In this document: piece by piece, positions 40,764 through 49,641 of the stretch
Layout of the letters: every line of letters begins with the position of its first letter
Position numbering within the stretch: the stretch's first letter is position 1
Source of the DNA: Diacronema lutheri
Lineage: Eukaryota > Haptophyta > Pavlovophyceae > Pavlovales > Pavlovaceae
NCBI GenBank assembly: GCA_019448385.1
Contig: JAGTXO010000037.1
Span: 310,001 to 374,000 of the forward strand
DNA: 64,000 bases
Direction of reading: 5' to 3'
Position numbers and translations under genes: made by a program
Notes under the pieces: model-generated
The model's input: the letters and a program-made list of their open reading frames with translations, nothing else
Told to the model about the DNA's origin: nothing
Database searches by the model: none

Positions 40764-43700
40764 AGCGCACCTGGTTTGAGAGCATGACGACCATCTCGAT
40801 CTTGCGCTCGGTGATGTAGTCGTCGATTGTGGGCGAGAGGCCCGACTCCTTGAAGTGCAGCAGCGTGTTTGGGATGCTCTGGTCGTCGAGGAAGCGGCTC
40901 GTCTCCTCAGACGCGTACAGCGTGTACCCGAGCGCGTGCAGCTTGCGCAACGTCGGCGCAAAGTTTTCGCGCAGCCGCTGCGCAGCCGCACCCGCCGCGC
41001 GCGCACCGCCGCCGTTCGCAGCGCCACGCGCGCGCGCGGTGAGCGGCGTGGCGCGCGATGCGAGGGCGCGCGGCCGCGGTGCGCACCTGCTGGATGGAGA
41101 CGAGAATGTTCTTGCCGGGCAGGTTGACAGTGGATGCGATGAGCGACTTGACGAACGCGTCGTTCACACTCGGACCAAAAGCGGCCACCTCACCCGTCGA
41201 CGCCATCTCGACGCCGAGCGATGGGTCGGCACCGAGGAGCCGGCGGAAGGAGAACATGGGCGACTTGACCGCGCTCAGCCCCGGCCGCGCGCCCCCCGCC
41301 GCGTGCGGTGGCAGCGGCAGCTGCGGCGCGCCGACCATTGCACGCGTCGCCGCCTCGACAAGGTTCACACCCATCGCCTTGGACGCGAAGGGCGACGAGC
41401 GCGAGGCGCGCACGTTGCACTCGATCACGAGCACGCCGCCATCTTTGACGATGATCTGCATGTTGAACGGGCCGGTGATCTCGAGCGTGGCGCACACGCG
41501 CGCGGCGACATCGTCAATCTTGACCAGCTCGGCGGCGGTGAGGGTCTGCGGCGGCAGCATCAGCGTCGCGTCCCCCGAGTGAACGCCCGCGTTCTCGACG
41601 TGCTCCATGACCGCGCGCACGAGGATCTTGCCGCCAAGGCCGACGCCGTCCACGTCAATCTCGCGGCCCGCCTCGACGAACTTGGAGATGACGACGGGGT
41701 GCTCGCGCGACACCTTGGCCGCCTCGTCGAGGTAGCCGCCGAGCTCGGCGGGCGTGTACGCGACGTTCATCGCCGCGCCCGAGAGCACGTACGATGGCCG
41801 CACGAGCAGCGGGTAGCCCACCTGCTCGCCGAAGGCGAGCGCGTCGGCGGTCGACGAGAGCGAGCGCCACGCGGGCTGCTCGACGCCCGCCGCATCGCAC
41901 GCCTGCGAGAACTTGTTGCGGTCCTCGGCGCGGTCGATCTGCAGCGGCGAGGTGCCCAGCACGTTCACACCGGCGCGCATGAGCGGCAGTGCGATCGTGT
42001 TTGGGATCTGCCCGCCCACCGAGACGAGGACGCCGCTGCACCCCTCGGCCTCGTACACATCGAGGACGCGCTCGAGGGAGAGCTCGTCAAAATAGAGGCG
42101 GTCGCACTCGTCGTAGTCCGTCGAGACGGTCTCCGGGTTGTAGTTGAGCATCACCGACGGCCGGCCAAGCTTGCGCAGCGTGCGGATCGCCGCGACGGAG
42201 CACCAGTCGAACTCAACGGACGAGCCAATCCGGTAGACCCCCGATCCGAGCACGAGCGTCCCCTTGTCCGTGAAGGACACGTCCGACTCATCGCCGTTGT
42301 ACGTCATGTACAGGTAGTTGGTCGCCGCCGGCGTCTCCGCGCCCGTCGTGTCGATCTGCTTGACGACGGGCACGACGCCGTGCCGCAGCCGGAAGGCGCG
42401 CACGTCCATCTCGCTCGCGCCCGCACCGACGAGCGCGGCGATCTGCCGGTCGGAGAAGCCCGACTTCTTCGCGACGAGCACGGTGGACGGCGGCAGCTCG
42501 GAGAGCGGCGTGCCCTTGAGCAGCCGGCGCATCTCCGCAATCCGACGCAGCTTCCACAAGAACCACTCGTCGATCGCCGTGAGCTTGTTGATCCGCTCGA
42601 CCGACCAGCCGCGCTCGAGCGCCGCGGCGACGGCGAAGATGCGCGTGTCCGTCGCCACCTCGAGCGCGTACTCGAGCTCGCGCTCGGTGGCGTCGGCGTA
42701 GTCGCCAAAGCCGGCGACGGCCTCAAAGCCGGGCACGGCGGGCTCGACCATGCGCAGCGCCTTCTGCAGCGACTCCTCAAAGGTGCGGCCGATGGCCATC
42801 ACCTCGCCGACGCTCTTCATCGCCGAGCCGATCTCGCGGCTCACGCGCTCAAACTTGTTCAGATCCCAGCGCGGGATCTTGGTCACGATGTAGTCGAGCG
42901 ACGGCTCGAAGCACGCCGTCGTCGACTTGGTCACGGCGTTGGTCAGGTCGGGCAGCAGCTTGCCGAGCGCGAGCTTGGCGGCGACGGCGGCGAGCGGGTA
43001 GCCCGTCGCCTTGGACGCGAGCGCGGACGAGCGCGAGAGGCGCGGGTTGACCTCGATGATGCAGTACTCGGCGGAGAGCGGGTCGAGGGCGTATTGAATG
43101 TTGCACTCGCCAACGATGCCCAAGTGGCGAACCACCTTAATCGCCGTCGTGCGCAGCATGTGGTACTCCTTGTCCGAGAGCGTCTGCGACGGCGCGACGA
43201 CGATCGAGTCGCCCGTGTGCACGCCGAGCGGGTCAAAGTTCTCCATGTTGCACACGGTGATGCAGTTGTTCGCCGCGTCGCGCACCACCTCGTACTCCAC
43301 CTCCTTCCACCCCTTGAGCGACTTCTCCACCAAGATCTGCGGCGAGCCCGAGAGCGCGACCGACGCCTGCGCGCGCAGCATCGGCTCGTCGCGCATGATG
43401 CCCGAGCCGAGGCCGCCGAGCGCGAACGCGGCGCGCAGCATGCACGGGTAGCCGATCTGGCGCGCGGCGGCGAGCGCGCCCTCGACGGTGTTCACCGCGA
43501 AGGACGGCGCGATCTTCTCGCCGATCTCGTTGAGCTTGTCGGAGAAGATACCGCGGTCCTCGGTCGCGATGATCACGTCGACGGGCGTGCCGAGCACCTG
43601 CACGCCGTACTTTGCGAGCACGCCCTTGGCGTCGAGCTCGATGCCGCAGTTGAGGCCCGTCTGGCCGCCCATCGACAGGATGATCGAGTCGGGCCGCTCG

Positions 43701-45148
43701 CGCTCGATCACCGCCTCGACGTACTCGAGCGTGACGGGCAGCAGGTACGTGCGGTCGGCGCCGCCAAACGTGCCGCCGTCCACGTCCGCCGGGCGCACGT
43801 CCATCTCGAGGGAGTTGGTCTGCACCGAGGCGATGTTTGGGTTGATGAGCACAACCTCGAGCCCCTCCTCCTTGAGCGCCTTGATCGCCTGCGAGCCCGA
43901 GTAGTCGAACTCGCCCGCCTGGCCGATCGACAGGCCGCCGCTGCCGAGGAGCAGCACCTTGCGCACGGTGGGCACGGGCGGCGAGAGCACGGGCGGCGCC
44001 TCCTGCTCAAAAGCCTCGCGCAGGGAGAAGGGGCGGCCCGCCTTCGTCGCGACCATCGCGCGCGTGAAGACGTCGAAGAGAAAGTTTGTGTCCGACGGCC
44101 CGCACTTTGCCTCCGGGTGGAACTGCGCGGTGAAGAAGGGCTTGCTCTCGTGGTAGATCCCCTCGTTCGACCCGTCGTTGCGGTTGACAAAGAGCTCCTT
44201 CCAGCCCGACGGGAGCGCCGTCGCGTCAAGCGCGTAGCCGTGGTTCTGCGGCGTAATGTAGCACGCGCCGTTGAGCGTGCAGCTCGCCGGCTGGTTCTGG
44301 CCACGGTTGCCGTAGGGCAGTTTGTATGTCGAGGCGCCCGCCGCTCGGCCCATCAGCTGGTTGCCCATGCAGATTCCAAAGACGGGCTTGTCCCCCTTCT
44401 CGAGCACAGCCTTGACCGTCTCGACCGTCTTGCCCACGCGGCTCGGGTCGCCCGGCCCGTTCGAGAGGAAGACGCCGTCGTACGCGTAGCTGTCCGACGC
44501 GAGGTCGTGGTCCCACGGCACGAGCCGCACCTCGCAGCCGCGCGCCACCAGCTCGCGAATGATGTTCGCCTTGATGCCGCAGTCGATGGCGAGCACCTTG
44601 TGCTCGTTGCCCGCGCCGTACGTGCGCGGCACCTTGGTCGACACCTGCGCCACCAGATTCTCCTCGCCAATGTCGACGAACGGTACGGCGGGCGCGCCGC
44701 CGCCCGAGACGTAGGCGGGCTCGAACTCGATGCGCGCGCGCAATGCGCCCTTCTCGCGAATCTTCTTGGTGAGCAGGCGCGTGTCGATGCCGTAGAGCGC
44801 GGGGATGCGCTGCTCCATCAGCCACTGCGAGAGCGAGCGGCCGCTCGTCCAGTGCGAGTGGTGGTGCGAATAGTCTTGCACGATGAGTGCCGCCGCATGG
44901 ATCCGGTCGCTCTCAAAGTTTGCGCTCAGCCCGAGCGCGTCGAGCTCGTCGCCCTTGGGCACGCCGTAGTTGCCGATGATCGGGTAGGTCATCACGATCA
45001 TCTGGCGCGCGTACGACGGGTCTGTCAGCGTCTCGGGGTAGCCCACCATGCCCGTCGTGAACACGAGCTCGCCCGCGACCGACTGCTCGGCGCCAAACGA
45101 GACGCCGCGCAGCCGCGTGCCGTCCTCGAGCACGAGCGTGCCCTGCGC

Positions 45149-45180
<32 letters not shown>

Positions 45181-45591
45181 GAAAGCGTGGGGTGAGCCGA
45201 TGGGTGGGGCGCGCGAAGCGGCGCGGCGCGGCGCGGCGCGGCGCGGCGAGGCGCGGCGCGCGCGACGCGCGCGGGCGCAAAGCGCGGCGCGGCGCGGCGC
45301 GCTCGGGCGCACCTGTCGAAAGTAGAGCGCCGAGTTGGAACCGAACGTCGAGCCGACGAAGCCGAGCGGCCGCCCCTCCTCCACGTCCGACGCGGCGACG
45401 CGGGCGCGCGCGACGCGCGCGGACGGCGCGCGCGCGAAGCTGCGCGCAGCGACGGGGCGCGGCGCCGTCGAGGCGAGGCGCGGTGACAAGCGCACGCCCC
45501 ATGCCTCGGCCCCACCCGCGAGGAACGCGATACCGAGCGCGAGCACCGCCCGCGCGCGGCGGCCCTCGGCCGAGAAGACGGCCGACACCAT
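40361..45591 (-). CDS. glutamine-dependent carbamoyl-phosphate synthase (fused glutaminase and synthetase)
   Basis: Role: makes carbamoyl phosphate from glutamine, bicarbonate and 2 ATP for pyrimidines or arginine. Exons (minus): 45,591-45,313; 45,142-41,087; 40,977-40,771; 40,597-40,361; 1,592 residues, every exon in phase. Seen: N-terminal leader with hydrophobic AVLALGIAFLAGGAEAWG then Arg-rich sequence, suggesting plastid import. Small-subunit-like domain GTLVLEDGTRLRGVSFGAE; class-I glutaminase with the catalytic Cys in VFGICMGNQLMG, so glutamine is the nitrogen donor. Two ATP-grasp halves (KVLLLGSGGLSIGQAGEFDYSG; TLVLGSGVYRIGSSVEFDW). A C-terminal MGS-like regulatory domain (LHALGYTLYASEETSRFL, VANYAIRRLSVDFGVPLVTN). 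There is no aspartate transcarbamoylase or dihydroorotase part, so this is not an animal-type CAD. Confidence 0.96.
40729..40761. repeat. 33-nt poly-C run on the plus strand (poly-G in the CPS transcript)
   Basis: The run lies in intron 40,598-40,770, right after the donor GTGCGCTCC of the minus-strand CPS gene. In the transcript it is poly-G at the 5' end, while the 3' end holds repeated CCCTTTCC pyrimidine blocks before the acceptor. Confidence 0.88.
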
Positions 45592-45700
45592 TTGCGTGCA
45601 CGAGGGGACACGGCGCTCCGATCGTCTCAACGTCAACCGATTTTTTTTTTGGGCGAAAGCGGCCGCGTGCGGTGGGTCGGGTCCGGGAGCGCCGCCCAAC

Positions 45701-46960
45701 ACGGCCGTGGCGCTGCTGCTGCTCGCGGGGGTGGCGGGTGCGGCGGCGGCGGCGGCGGCACGCGCCGCCGCTGCACCCTCGCTTGCTGCCGCATTCGTGT
45801 CCGCCGCTCCGCCGCGCATCGAGCTTGCGGCGATCGGCTCGCTCCGCCTTGCCGTGCTGCGCGACGACGAGACGGCGCTCGCCGGCACGGACGGGCTCGT
45901 GCGTGGCAACAAGGCGCGCAAGTTCGCCGCGCTGCCAACGGATCGCTCGCTCGCGTCGTATGGCGGTGTCCAGTCCAACGCCGCCGCCGCTCTCGCCGCG
46001 CTCGCGGCCGCGCGGGGCGTGCCGTTCCGCTACTACGTGCGGGGCGCGGTGCCCGCGCACCTCGCGCGCGAGCCGACGGGCAACTACGCGGCGCTGCTGG
46101 CGAGGGGCGCGACGCTCGTCGAGCTCGAGCGCGGCGCGCTCGGCTACGTTGCGCTCCGCGCGTACGGCGAGGGGAGGCGTGGCGCGCTCCGCCCTCCGTT
46201 CCTGCCCGCCGACGCGCTGCTCGTGCCGCAGGGCGGCGCGTGCGGCTACGCGCGGCCGGGCGTCGCGCAGCTCGCGGCGCACGTGCACGCGCGTGCGTGC
46301 GCCACACCCGCCGTGCGCACCGTCGCACTCGTCTGCGCGGGCACAGGCGCGAGCGCGCTCTTCCTCGCACTCGAGCTGCACCGGCTTGCTGGCGCGGCTG
46401 CCAACGGCGGCGGGTGTGGTGGCGATGGCTGCGGTGGCATGGTGCCCGTGCTTGCGCTGCCGTGCGCGATGCACGCCGACGCGCTCCGCGCCGAGCTCGC
46501 CGAGCTGCACGCGCGCAGCGCGCTCGAGAGCGACCGCGGCTCACTGCCTCTGTGGGTCTTCACCCCGCCAGCCAATAGCGCACGTGCCGTGCGGTTTGGC
46601 GCGCTCGAGCCGGAGGCGCTGCGCGCATGGCGGCGCGCCCGCGCGGCGGGCATGCGCATCGACCTGCTCTACGGCGCGCCCGCGCTCGCGCAGCTGCTGC
46701 GCGCGGAGGTGGCCGGCGGCGGTGGCAGCGGTAGCGGCGGCGTGCGCGCCATTGTCGAGCAGCTGCTCGCCGAGCGCAGCGGCGGTGCGCGCGAGGCGCG
46801 TCCGCTTGAGCTGCTTTGGGTGCACACGGGAGGGCTCGAAGGCGTGCCGTCACAGCTCGCGCGCTACGTACGCGCCGGCCTCGCCACGCCCGACGAGCTG
46901 GCGCTGGCTCAGGCCGAGGCGGACATCTCGGCGCGGGGGCCCGTGTACGGCACCCCCTAG
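45701..46960 (+). CDS. D-cysteine desulfhydrase / ACC-deaminase-like PLP enzyme
   Basis: Role (family): PLP-dependent lyase of the tryptophan-synthase-beta fold. Seen: LAVLRDDETALAGTDGLVRGNKARKFAAL, whose Lys in GNKARK is the expected PLP Lys, then SYGGVQSNAAAALAALAAA, where the usual SNH is SNA, and a Gly-rich CAGTGASALFLAL loop for the cofactor phosphate. The end is LWVHTGGLEGVPSQLARY, a common family ending. A hydrophobic stretch at its start (AVALLLLAGVAGAAAAA) suggests a signal peptide. The frame is open back to 45,335 but contains no ATG before the catalytic domain, so the start given is a placeholder and a 5' exon or a non-ATG start is needed. It diverges from the CPS gene, and the open frame overlaps CPS exon 1 in antisense. 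Confidence 0.78.
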   Translation, partial: TAVALLLLAGVAGAAAAAAARAAAAPSLAAAFVSAAPPRIELAAIGSLRLAVLRDDETALAGTDGLVRGNKARKFAALPTDRSLASYGGVQSNAAAALAALAAARGVPFRYYVRGAVPAHLAREPTGNYAALLARGATLVELERGALGYVALRAYGEGRRGALRPPFLPADALLVPQGGACGYARPGVAQLAAHVHARACATPAVRTVALVCAGTGASALFLALELHRLAGAAANGGGCGGDGCGGMVPVLALPCAMHADALRAELAELHARSALESDRGSLPLWVFTPPANSARAVRFGALEPEALRAWRRARAAGMRIDLLYGAPALAQLLRAEVAGGGGSGSGGVRAIVEQLLAERSGGAREARPLELLWVHTGGLEGVPSQLARYVRAGLATPDELALAQAEADISARGPVYGTP

Positions 46961-47082
46961 AATCTCCGCATGCTTGTCGTCCCGTGCGGCGTATGCGCAG
47001 CGGAGAAGGTGCGCTCAGCGGCGTCACTTGGATGGCCCTGGCAAGTGGCACCCCGATTCCCCGAAAGCGGCCGTGGCTGCGC

Positions 47083-48468
47083 TCACTGCGGCACCCACAC
47101 GTAATGGCCGCCCACGGGCTGGCCGATCTGCTGCGGCGGCTGCGCAAACTGCATGCTCCAGTGCATCGCGGGCAGCGGCGCGCCGCCGTACTGTGCTTGC
47201 AATTGCGGCTGCGGTTGCGGCTGCGCTTGCAATTGCGGCTGCGCTTGCGGTTGCGGCTGCACGTGCACCCGCGGCGTGGGGAGCGCCTGGACCTGCAGCA
47301 GCTGCGCGCCGACCGGCTGCGTGCCCTGCGAATGCGACGGCGCGCCCTGCGGGTCAAGCGGTGGCAAGAGCTGCAGCTGCTGCGGGTCAAGCGGTGGCAG
47401 CGAGCGCACGGGCTGCGGCTGCTGCAGCTGCTGCGCGTAGGCGTGCGCAAGCGGGATAGGCAGCGGCGGCTGCGCGTGCTGCGCATGCTTTGCCTGCGCG
47501 TGCTGCGCCTGCGCCGCGTGGTGCATGAGGTGCTGCGGCTGTCCCATAAGCGACGAGAACGATGGGTGAATCGGGAATCGCGCCACCGCCGCCTGGCCGG
47601 GCGCGAGTTGCAGCTGCGGCGATGGCTGCAGCTGCTGCTGCCACGAGACGGGCTTGCTCACCGCCACGTCCGCTGGCATGGCGTTGACATGCTGCGACTC
47701 TAGCGGCGCGCCCACCGCCGGCCCGCCGATCTGCTGCACGAGCTGCGCGAGGTGCGCGCCCTGGCCCGAGCCGAGCGACTGCGCGCCCGCCGCGCCAAGC
47801 TGAAGCATGTGGCGGTACTGCGGGAAATTGAGCTCGCGGCCGAGATTGTGCTCAATGATGAATGCGTCGTACGCGAGCGCCGCCTCCTCCTCCGTCGCGT
47901 AGATCCCCAGGTGGTAGTACTTGCGCTTGGACATGCATGACGCGCGCCACGGCCGCACCGCGTTTGAACGCGAGTGGTGCACGCCCGCAAAGCGAGACGC
48001 GACGCCACGCGCCACCTTAGACGAGGCCTTGGCGTCGGCAGCGCTCACCTTGTCGTCCGCGCCCTCCTCTGGAAAGTTGACGCGCCGCTCGAGCCCGCGC
48101 TCTTTGACGTAGGCGTCGTAGGCGGACGCGGCCTCCTCCTCCGTCTTGTAGTAGCCGAGGTGGTGCTGCTTGCCGTTCCAGTAGCACGCGGCGGTCCACG
48201 GCTTGCGCTTCTTCCCCGAGCGGTGCACGCCGACGTACCGGCTCGACATGCGAGCCACCTCAGCCTGCCCGGCGCAGTCCGCGCCGTCGGCCGCGCCCGC
48301 GCCCGCCGCGTCCGTCAGCATTGCGATCGGCCGGCCAGGCGGCGGCGCAATGCCGGGGTAGGGCGCGCCGCTGTGGAGCGCCGAGCCGAGCGCGGCGCCG
48401 AGCGCGAGGAGGCGCGCGTGGTGGCTTGCGCCGTCGTAGTCGCCGTCGCTCATGTCGCTCGGCTGCAT
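47083..48468 (-). CDS. double AP2/ERF-domain transcription factor with a Gln-rich tail
   Basis: Single exon from the ATG at 48,468 (461 residues); an open frame continues to 48,522 without an ATG. Seen: two AP2 DNA-binding domains. The first is SRYVGVHRSGKKRKPWTAAC...HHLGYYKTEEEAASAYDAY, the second SRFAGVHHSRSNAVRPWRAS...YHLGIYATEEEAALAYDAF, each followed by a NFP signature. Spacing of strands and helix fits the family. The C-terminal half is rich in Gln, Pro and His (HAQAKHAQHAQ, QPQPQAQPQLQAQPQ), typical of activation domains. Role: sequence-specific regulator, target unknown. Two AP2 domains per protein resemble plant AP2-type and many algal regulators. Confidence 0.9.
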   Translation of the reverse strand: MQPSDMSDGDYDGASHHARLLALGAALGSALHSGAPYPGIAPPPGRPIAMLTDAAGAGAADGADCAGQAEVARMSSRYVGVHRSGKKRKPWTAACYWNGKQHHLGYYKTEEEAASAYDAYVKERGLERRVNFPEEGADDKVSAADAKASSKVARGVASRFAGVHHSRSNAVRPWRASCMSKRKYYHLGIYATEEEAALAYDAFIIEHNLGRELNFPQYRHMLQLGAAGAQSLGSGQGAHLAQLVQQIGGPAVGAPLESQHVNAMPADVAVSKPVSWQQQLQPSPQLQLAPGQAAVARFPIHPSFSSLMGQPQHLMHHAAQAQHAQAKHAQHAQPPLPIPLAHAYAQQLQQPQPVRSLPPLDPQQLQLLPPLDPQGAPSHSQGTQPVGAQLLQVQALPTPRVHVQPQPQAQPQLQAQPQPQPQLQAQYGGAPLPAMHWSMQFAQPPQQIGQPVGGHYVWVPQ

Positions 48469-48724
48469 GCCGCCCGTGGGCGCACTGGCGAGAAAGTGCT
48501 GGACCGGCTCTGTGTGCCGCACGTCGGCCTCTGCAATCCGGGTCAGAGAGAAGCGTTTTTCTCGTGCTTGCGAAGTGCGACCGAATAATAATGAATGGAA
48601 CGAAGGCCGAGCCGAAGGCCGATCGGATCTTTAAAGTGTTGCGACCGGATCAGCAACATATTCGTGCACAACGCACGCTCAGCGGCCGCCACAGGTGACA
48701 GATCCGCGACACGTCAGCTCGGGC

Positions 48725-48818
48725 GCGCGCCTCCGCGCGCGAGCAAAGGGCGCAATGCGCGCGTGCCTCTACATCTCACGCGCTCGTTGCGCTCTTTCGC
48801 TCGCGCGCGGAGGCGCGC
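48725..48818. other. imperfect inverted repeat (arms 31/32 bp, 31-bp loop) in an intergenic region
   Basis: The arm at 48,725-48,755 (GCGCGCCTCCGCGCGCGAGC...) is the reverse complement of 48,787-48,818 with one substitution and one inserted base. It can form a long hairpin in DNA or RNA. It lies between the PTH2 stop (48,910) and the AP2 start (48,468), all transcribed leftward, so it may be in the PTH2 3' end or the AP2 promoter. Confidence 0.8.
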
Positions 48819-48909
48819 TACGTCGTACCAGCCTTGCCTTGCGACTGGAACGAACGAGCGTGTGATCTTTTTTTTCTCCTCCAGTTCGGCCCGGTAGCGC
48901 GCGCCGCGG

Positions 48910-49551
48910 TCAGAGGAGCTTGAGCGCGCCGGTGATGGCGTCGATGGCGCTAACCGCGGCGGGGCCGACCGCGCAGACTGTCTTGGAGCCGGGCTCGATC
49001 TGCGTGCGGCCGGCGTCGACGACGAGGTAATGCGGGAGGTGGTGGAGCCGCGCGGCGCGATACACCGCGATGAGCTCGGCGTCTGACCCCACCTGCAGCG
49101 CCACCTTCGCGCAGCCCGACCGCTCCCATCGTGCGAGCGCATTTGGGCTCGTTTGCGCGGCGAGCTGATAGGCGCCGAGGGCGCCGTGGCAGCACTGCGC
49201 CGCGATCTTGCCCTTGGTCATCCTGAGGTCCGTGCGCACGACAAGCACCATCTTGTGCGGGCCACGCGCCGGCGCGCGCGCGCCGCCGACGTCGCCGGCG
49301 TCGCCGTCGCCGTCGCTGTCGTCGACGTCGTCGTCGTCGTCGTCGTCGTCGCTGACGCCGCCGCCGTCGTCGTCGCCACGGACACTGCGGGTGGGCGCGG
49401 CGACTGCCGTGCCCCGCGCGTGCGCTCTTCGACCCCGCGCGGGCCGCGCCGTCAAGCGCGACGCCACGAGCCGCGTGACGGTCGCCCCAAGGACGAAACC
49501 TGCCGCGAGCGCGACGGCGGCCATCTCCGCACCTTTACCGCGCGTAGCCAT
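48910..49551 (-). CDS. PTRH2: peptidyl-tRNA hydrolase 2 (PTH2/Bit1)
   Basis: Role: releases peptides from prematurely dropped peptidyl-tRNA. Single exon, 213 residues. Seen: an N-terminal membrane helix (MAAVALAAGFVLGATVTRLVA) suggesting anchoring to mitochondria or another organelle, as in animal PTRH2. An acidic Asp-rich linker (SDDDDDDDDVDDSDGDGD) follows. The conserved catalytic core starts KMVLVVRTDLRMTKGKIAAQ, then CCHGALGAYQLA, with the key Lys, Asp, Gln and His of the family, and ends IEPGSKTVCAVGPAAVSAID before the C-terminal KLL. The coding region is near the family size. It is head-to-head with the 49,642 gene. Confidence 0.92.
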   Translation of the reverse strand: MATRGKGAEMAAVALAAGFVLGATVTRLVASRLTARPARGRRAHARGTAVAAPTRSVRGDDDGGGVSDDDDDDDDVDDSDGDGDAGDVGGARAPARGPHKMVLVVRTDLRMTKGKIAAQCCHGALGAYQLAAQTSPNALARWERSGCAKVALQVGSDAELIAVYRAARLHHLPHYLVVDAGRTQIEPGSKTVCAVGPAAVSAIDAITGALKLL

Positions 49552-49641
49552 TTTTAATCACGACGGTTACTCGCAAGGTTGCTCGCTCGGCAGCACCGCG
49601 GCGGCCGTTTGCTCGACGCGCCGCAGAAGCAAGTCCCTGGG
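49552..49641. promoter_or_regulatory. 90-bp bidirectional promoter between PTH2 and the 49,642 gene
   Basis: The divergent ATGs are 90 bp apart. The 5' part (TTTTTAATCACGACGG) is AT-rich compared with the rest. Function inferred from layout. Confidence 0.45.

Noticed and set aside
40829-45325. 1,498-codon plus-strand open frame
   Set aside because: Antisense to carbamoyl-phosphate synthase. The sense protein is unmistakable; the antisense peptide (long runs of Arg, Ala, Val, Asp and Glu) has no recognisable fold.
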